A DNA stretch of 41,256 nucleotides from Theristus sp. LFF4_11 (taxonomy: Eukaryota > Nematoda > Chromadorea > Monhysterida > Xyalidae): contig JASANC010001307.1 of assembly GCA_030248135.1 (NCBI GenBank), forward strand, positions 1 through 41,256, in the 5' to 3' direction. The translations under genes and the position numbers were made by a program. The notes under the pieces were generated by a model. The model was given only the letters and a program-made list of their open reading frames with translations. It was not told the DNA's origin and ran no database searches. Of the stretch, positions 34,435 to 41,256 are shown piece by piece. The number at the start of each line of letters is the position of its first letter. The first letter of the stretch is position 1.

Positions 34435-36293
34435 TTTCGTCTCAGTCGTTCGTTAGTTACGGTCAACGGTTGAAAAAAATGAATAACCTAAACCGGCGTC
34501 GCCGAATTTCCGGTGTTCCAAAATCGCTCACACTCTGGGGAACTGCCCAATCGTGCCGCTATCTGAAAAACAATAAAAACCTGACATGATTTGGAGGCCA
34601 AGGTTCACGGCAAAAAGTTACACGCCTAGCACAGCGGTTTATTACGACAGTTTTATTGCTTGCGCGCGGGTGCGGGTGTGTCATGCGTTTTTATGAGTGT
34701 TTACTTGAAAACTCAAACATGGATCTACATGTACTGACTAAACTGGATCGAGGAAGCTGTATTATTGTTCTTTTCAACGTGTTTTCCATCAATTTGCGTT
34801 TGGTTGTGTACACGAATGCATGAACATGGACACAATAACATTTCAAGTTCATAAATCCGCCTCGTAAAATCGAACTATAACATTGCAAAAACTACAATTC
34901 TGCTCATTTAGCGTGCATGAATGCTAAATTTACACTGCTGGATGCAATCAAACTCAAATTGAATGGATTCGGCAAATGTGCAATTTTTAAGCTACTTTCA
35001 ATGCTGGTTTTCGATTTCAGTTTAAGAAAATCTGTGCAGTGCACGGAATAAAATTGTGTGTTTATTTCTAATTTCCTCTCCAGAAAAGGTAATCACCAAC
35101 TGATGCGCACCACAAATGAGAACAGAAATTAACAAAACCACATGATTTGTGTGAGCCGTAATGCAGCAAATCCCATCGTTTGAACGCAGCAAAGAAAAGA
35201 AAATCAGGGCGCAAATGAGAAAAACTGACGCCGCTGTTGCTTAATACGCAAACGAGTATCTTCTTCAAACATATACAAAACAAGGAAATGGAAAAAGCAC
35301 ACATGCATATATTGAAAACCGCCCATGTAGTCCGGCCCGGCGCACGTGCGCGCAAAAAACTCAATCAGACCACGAAGACGCGAAAGAATGTAATAACTAA
35401 GAAAGAGAAAATAACGAGAAAGCCACATGGAAAAACATGCACTTCTTCTTGCTCATCAGATCACAATGAGGGTACTGAGTTAACCTAACGGCGACGCGTA
35501 GAACGTTTGCACCGGAGTGGAAACCTCACCTTATGCAAGCCAATCCATTATTTGAAAAAATTGATGTAATAAAACAAAAATTAAATTAAACGGAAGCGTG
35601 AAAAAGTAACAATGTGAATGACCGCGTTCACGTCAGTCACGCGCACATCCATAAGTGGCATATGTATTTTAAACCATTCAATGAGGCTTCGCTAATGAAA
35701 AATCAGAGGTAAATTCCAATATCGCTGCCCGGGGTGTCTGCGTTCATCACAAAAATTGCAATAACGCAACGCGAAAACTGAACAGTAAGCTGCATATGAG
35801 GCGACGGCGTCAGCTTTTTTATGAGCTTACTATAGACCCGAACAACAACAACAACAAGGAATTATTGATCTATCTTCTTGTTCACTGCGGCGCGAGTAAC
35901 ATGGCTCATGGCTACATGACAGGCGAGACAGACACTGTACATATGCGGACAAGTTGAAAAAAACGAAAAAGTTTCGTTTTTGCTTGAAAACCTCAGACGC
36001 TGAGCTTGCGCTGTATCACATTGTTATGCAGAACGAGGCTTCGGACAGTTTTTAGACATCACATTACAGCTGTTGTCGAATCCTCAATAGGCACGTACAC
36101 GTGCAAAGGAATTGCAGTTTCCAGTTTTGTACAGTTTCCGGTGCTTTACCATGTATGCCCGAATTGAAGGTACATACATCGTATACTTGTACTTTGTAGA
36201 GCCACCGTGGAACTTCCCATGAGCGAAACAGTTGCACCATTGTGGTTACTGGTTACTGTTAAAAAATGTTTCGGCGCTGATGATGTGATGAAA
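34435..36293. other. Upstream region of the IF gene, no other gene
   Basis: Holds the intermediate-filament promoter and 5' leader. No coding exon is supported. Short open frames on both strands have no recognisable features. Confidence 0.4.
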
Positions 36294-36559
36294 TACCGTA
36301 AAGTCTTGCATATAAGGTTCCTCCCACTTATAAGACCCCCACCCAAAAGTGGGCGGAGTGTCACACGGCGGGAAACCAAAAAATTCAAAATTTTGACATG
36401 GTCGAAATCCTACCCCGTTTATAAGGCCCGAAATTCCTAATGTTCGCTTTATAAGACCTCCTCTCACTTATAAGGCTGTCACACAAAATTCCACTTTATT
36501 CAAAAATTTTTGATTTTCAAATTTATATAAGGAGACCTTATATGCAAGACTTTACGGTA
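36294..36559. repeat. TACCGTA-family MITE, 266 bp
   Basis: TACCGTAAAGTCTTGCATAT at the left end is exactly complementary to ATATGCAAGACTTTACGGTA at the right, with a 25-bp terminal inverted repeat. The interior has several CTTATAAG-type words (about 36328, 36418, 36449, 36470), each a short palindrome. It has the same terminal heptamer as the element at 30564. Not coding. Confidence 0.93.
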
Positions 36560-38968
36560 CACATCAGTGTTCTTGCTGTATTTCTTGTTTTACTGCTTGT
36601 AAAAAAGCCCATTACGAACATGTAACAGCACCTGAAGTATATTGTTTCACAGGCTCCTGTGAAAGTTTCTACTTTTTTAAAAAAAAGAGCAAGCTGTAAC
36701 CCATGCCCACGTGCGATGCAACCGCAGCGTTTTTTTTTCACCGAAAATGACAGTTTGAAACGAGCGCAAAGCACGCCCATCGAGCGCACATAAATTCCTC
36801 GGAGTACAACCAGGAACTGAACTGGCATGCGCCGCCGGATGGAGCGTTGTCCTGTAGCCGTGCGTGCTTCATTTCAGCATACGGTATGTACGTCGAACCT
36901 GTTTTTCTCTTTCTGTCGAAGAGAGAAAACACTGATGCTGCCCAGAATCGGACAGCAAAAGTCGAAATAAATGATTGGAGCATGTTACGTGCTTTTCTGC
37001 GTTCAGGCAAAACGAGAGCGTGCATTGCATTATCATCCATAACGGAGTTCTGTAATCAACGCTTCTGTTTTGCCTGCACGAAGGTGAGTTTGAACACATT
37101 CTATTACTTTGCGAGACTCAGAAACTTTTGACATGGCGTTTTCGAAAATGTGCCCGAATCGTGCGTCAGAGACGGATACTGTGTACCGTGGTGCAAGTTG
37201 CCGCGAACTGGCAGAATTTTGTTGTCTGCAGCAGTTTTGCCAGCTGATTGATGGCAACACATTTTTGTTGCACACTTCCCATATGCTGGCAGCAAGTCGT
37301 GTGGTGCCAAAAACGTTTGAGCAAGTCTTACAACATCATTACTGTCCGTTGTGGCAGCCGCACCAAGGTACACACCGTCGCACACGCGTTCAGTGGCGGC
37401 AACTGAATTGATGATCTTTCGTCATTATATCAGGTTGGTACCGGTTTCCTGCTAAACAATAAGAAAAACTTAACCTAAAAAATGCTTAAAAACCGAAAAA
37501 AACTAACAAGGTGCCACTGTGAGGCAGCTTACGATGTTAGCATATTGTTATTTTCATGCCCGCATTTCACATGTCAGTAAAATGAGCATGGCACACGCAC
37601 TGAAAAGCCACAACGAGTTTGTCATATTCAATAACTGTTGTTATATATGATTAAAAATCTGCTCTTCCCGTGCTGTACTTCAGCTCAGCGAGCTCCAATG
37701 AGAGGCTTGTTGCCATAGCAAAAAGTTCAATTCTTTATCAGGCCGCAGTAGTTTCAGCTCATGCAGGCGCTTTGTTTGTGGCGCTCCACAACTGAAAACG
37801 TGAGTTTTGAGAATTTGCACTAGTTAACTGAATTTGAAACCATTGTTTAAGTTTGAATAGTAGTAATTTTGTAACAGTAATCATACATGTTTTAGTAAAT
37901 ACACTGTGCGTGGTGCTTGCACGAAACAGAGTTTTGTTTTCCGACAAAGACCGCACAGACATGTAGCTCTGGGACTTGGGGAGTTTTCAAAAACCAATCT
38001 GGATAAGATGATGCACGCTACTGAGGCCAAAAAAGAATTACTGGCGTCTTTTCAAAAGAAAAAAATAACACGATAGGTGGAGCACACGACATGCCATTAG
38101 CTTCTTTTGATTCAGCAACTGAGATAGAACCCGGTGCAGATAATTTGAAATCAAAGGACTCAATCACCCTGCTGAAGCACCCTGCGGCCTTGGTTGTTTA
38201 GAAAATAAAGGACAGTTCATCATTAAAGAATCAAAAAACAAAAAATCTTGCGCAGTACACAAAAAAAACAGACTATTTTTCAAAGCTTTTTATCTTTGTT
38301 TTATTAACGTTTAAACTCGACATAACGAGATTCGATTTAATAAGCCATTTGAACCATCAGAAATTCAGAAGTCAAGGATTCCAATTCCAACTGAAAACTT
38401 CGAATCCAAAAAACAGATACACGCTACATTGTATAACAACAAATACCGTACATTCATCAATGTAAAAGTATGTAGCTGCAATATATTTCTGAATAAAACA
38501 ACAAGAAACTAACAAAGAATGTATCAACCAAACAAACAAAAAGACAACGCAAACCAACGGACAACAAGATGAGAACACCGTATCGTGATAATTGAACAAT
38601 GTAACTGTGAATGTAACTGTACGATAACGGCTGAAACAAACCTCATTTGAATCCACGAGACACGTACAAAGATACAGTCGAAAAAATCACTGAACGTTGG
38701 AAATTGGTTTAACAATGGGACCTAACCACCAAACTCAGTAATCAAAGTAAATCCAAAATACAACTAGAAGTAAACTAACTGTGCTGGATGATACAATAAG
38801 GGTTGATTTAAATGAGAAAGTATGAATCTAAAGTATTTTAAATGATATGCTACCGATTGCGGGATTACATGGGATTCTGTTTTTTTTTTGATGGAAAGAA
38901 ACAGAAAGTTAGCGTCACGTATTCAAAGAAAAGACTTTAAACTGACAAACATAAATCTTCCGTATCAA
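36560..38968. other. Intergenic; unassigned open segments at 36740-37410
   Basis: Overlapping open frames of 75-100 codons exist on both strands between about 36738 and 37411, denser than elsewhere in the intergenic DNA and GC-richer than the surroundings. I recognise no domain and no consistent splice pattern, so I do not call a gene; a decayed transposon fragment is as likely. The part from 37950 leftward of the transporter stop should hold its 3' UTR. A lone TACAGTCGAA word lies at 38672. Confidence 0.4.
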
Positions 38969-41256
38969 TCAAGTCTCCTTTTTGTCTTCTGGTACAACAT
39001 AGAGCAACTTCTGTGAGAATCGTGTAAATGCAGCTGAAAATTAAAGAATTTTGAAAATAATCGAGTCTCAGCTAAACGAAGTCAAAAAATATTGAATAAA
39101 GTTTTAAAAAAACGACGTGGTTTGAAAGTAAAAAAAGACTAAAAATCTAATTCCACTTACTAATCATATTGTCGACGCAGCGTGGCTTTCGATCTCCGAG
39201 CCAGATGAATACTATGTACACGGGAATACTAGTCAGCATGATACCGAGACCAATGGCTGAAAATTAACACCAAAACCAAGATTCAAAAAACGTCATAAAG
39301 AAACAATAAAAAAACTTAAAAAACTTACCAGCATCTTTTGGACTGCCGAATATGGGCATGACGACTAAGAATATGCAACCCGCAAGAAAGATTATCGGCC
39401 ACACCAGACTGACCTGAAAAGATTTCTCAAAAATGTTATGAAGGTGGTCAGTGGCTGCACGAAACATCAGCCAGAATGCATTTTTAACGGAGTTAAAAAT
39501 TTAAAATAACCTTGATAGGTCGCGGTTTATCCGGCCACTTCCACCTAAAGTACAGCAACGCAACTATTGCGACGCCGATTGCGAGAAAGTACACAATTTG
39601 AATGTAATTGATGAGACTGTAGACGTTGTTGCTCATTGCCAAATAGCCTAATGATAAGAGACCCTGAAATGAACGCATAATAGATTATCAATGTTACATC
39701 TGACAAGTGAAACTGCACGAAAACATCAAGGTTGAAGTTTGGGAAACGAGTATTTAAAATCACAGTAATAGTACTTTTTGGAAAAGAAATGTTCTCTAAT
39801 GCGGAAACGGAAAATCAAACAAGGAAACAAAAAACACAAACCGTGAACAACACGGCGGGCACTGGCGTCAACTGTCTGACGTTAATCATCGCTAGCAGTT
39901 GGGGCATGTGATTTTCGCGTGCCCCCGCGTAGAACAACCTGACATAAGAGGCCAACATGAGTTGTTTTACAAAATACGAACACAAAAGAAAACAATGATG
40001 GAACATACCGTGACGATGTCAAGATGACGCCGTTTGCTGATCCGATAGTAGAGAACGACACAAACACGGGCATTACCCAGGCCATTGGGCCGTACAGTTT
40101 GTTGGCAAACTCCTGAAAAAAGCAAATAAGATAAAGCGCTAATATAACAGAAACAACCCCCGATCAAGATTGCCTGAAACGTAAAACTGTAAACTTTGAA
40201 AAAAGGAAAGAAAAAGAAAAATGAGTCAGAAAACGTACGACGGCAACAGCCGGTGTCTCGAGCATCTCATCGGGGCTGATCGCTGTGTAGAACGCGATGT
40301 TTACGAGCGCGTAGATGATTGTGCAAATTAACATTGAAATGCCTATCGCAAGCGGAAGATTCCTGTGGAAAATTTCGCAAAAAAATAAAAAAATAAAAAA
40401 CAAACACAATATTAAATGTTCATTACGTTGTATTTTACTATCAACCTACCGTTTCGGTCGCTGCAACTCCTCCACAATGAAATTCAAGTAGGTCCTAAAG
40501 AATAACACGATAAAATACAGAAGAATGCACTGTGATACAGCATGATCAACAAAAACGGCAAGAATAATTTCACCAACCATCCATTGTAAGCGAAAAGGCC
40601 GGAGTAGAAGCCGACCGCCATTGCGCCAATGTCGTCTGAAGTGCCTTCGAATGGATTCTCGAAACTCGTGCGATACTCAACTTTACCTGAAAAAAGGAAG
40701 CAACTACAGACAATAGAACAAATTGTCACGTTCGCAAGCACAAAGTGCAATATGATTGCTGTAACAAGCGACACAATACTTTATGCCACGAACACGAGGA
40801 CACACAACGATTAGAGCAACTGTTGATCATCAATTTCAGTAAGAAAAACCAAAATCGATCGAAACTTACCGGTACACAACAGAATAACACCAGTGATAAT
40901 GACTAGAATCAGTGCGAGCACTTTAGCAATCGTGAAGAAATCTTGCACCATCGTCGCCCATTTCACCGAAATGCAATTCACCGCCGTCAAAAATACTAAA
41001 ACAAGAAGATAAGAAGAAGTTTTATGAACATGAAACTTTGGCTAGAAATTGCAAAAACTCTCAAAATCGTACTTAAACACAGTGCTGCGAGTAACTCCTT
41101 GCTGCCAGCGGGCGGGTCACAGTTCGGATAGAACGGTCGCAGAATATAAATGGCAAAGGTCAGTGCAACGACAGTGGCGGTGCACGGTCTAAATGAAATG
41201 ACAACAAATGGGAAATGGGAAAAACTAAACGGATCTAAACTTTACTAACAGAATAC
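38969..41256 (-). CDS. SLC7-family (LAT/heteromeric) amino-acid transporter, 3' part
   Basis: Plasma-membrane amino-acid exchanger of the SLC7A5-SLC7A11 light-chain type, partnered in animals by an SLC3 heavy chain; substrate not deducible. Exons in order: a partial one ending 41250, then 41188-41073, 40995-40870, 40686-40578, 40494-40450, 40362-40239, 40112-40009, 39938-39842, 39663-39511, 39413-39329, 39256-39161, 39033-38969 (about 375 residues; phases agree). It begins in the TM4 region ([18 protein letters not shown]). Family motifs: [29 protein letters not shown] (TM6 unwound region, substrate contact), [42 protein letters not shown] and RPIKVSL. Ends [14 protein letters not shown], similar in position and sequence to LAT C termini (QKLMQVVPQE). 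The heavy-chain disulfide cysteine and TM1 lie outside the window. Confidence 0.95.

Overview
This window is nuclear DNA from an animal, most likely a protostome invertebrate. Every recognisable gene is split by spliceosomal GT-AG introns (about 55 bp to 2.1 kb), the intergenic DNA is full of small inverted-repeat transposons, SINEs and microsatellites, and all gene families are metazoan. The intermediate-filament protein has the long, lamin-length rod and lamin tail domain typical of protostome cytoplasmic filaments. I cannot place the phylum from sequence alone. All gene models below were built by hand from splice signals and reading-frame phase; in each model every junction agrees in phase.

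Layout. 1-8406: no supported gene; mobile-element remnants and a 435-bp pure GT microsatellite. 8407-11190 (+): a four-exon globin with long N- and C-terminal extensions. 11629-13799 (-): a four-exon type II membrane glycosyltransferase of family GT11 (alpha-1,2-fucosyltransferase-like), convergent with the globin. 15112-21640 (-): a SIRT7-type sirtuin deacylase with an unusually long C-terminal tail. 20031-21222 (-): a two-exon SETD9 orthologue, apparently nested on the same strand inside the first sirtuin intron. 21753-26225: repeats, including a G-rich foldback element and two divergent tRNA-headed SINEs. 26394-34434 (-): a 16-exon cytoplasmic intermediate-filament protein with a glycine/tryptophan-rich linker encoded by duplicated mini-exons and a lamin tail domain but no CaaX box. 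34435-38968: intergenic, with one MITE. 38969-41256 (-): the last 11 exons plus a few bases of a twelfth of an SLC7-family light-chain amino-acid transporter; its 5' end lies beyond the window.

The genes are a mixed set of housekeeping and structural genes rather than a pathway. The only functionally suggestive pairing is the nested pair of putative protein-modifying enzymes, SIRT7 and SETD9. The most notable non-genic material is several non-autonomous element families (TACAGTC- and TACCGTA-ended foldbacks, a CAGTGGCGG-ended foldback, a G-rich foldback, a tRNA-derived SINE) and a strong recurrence of the octamer CCAATCAG/CTGATTGG.
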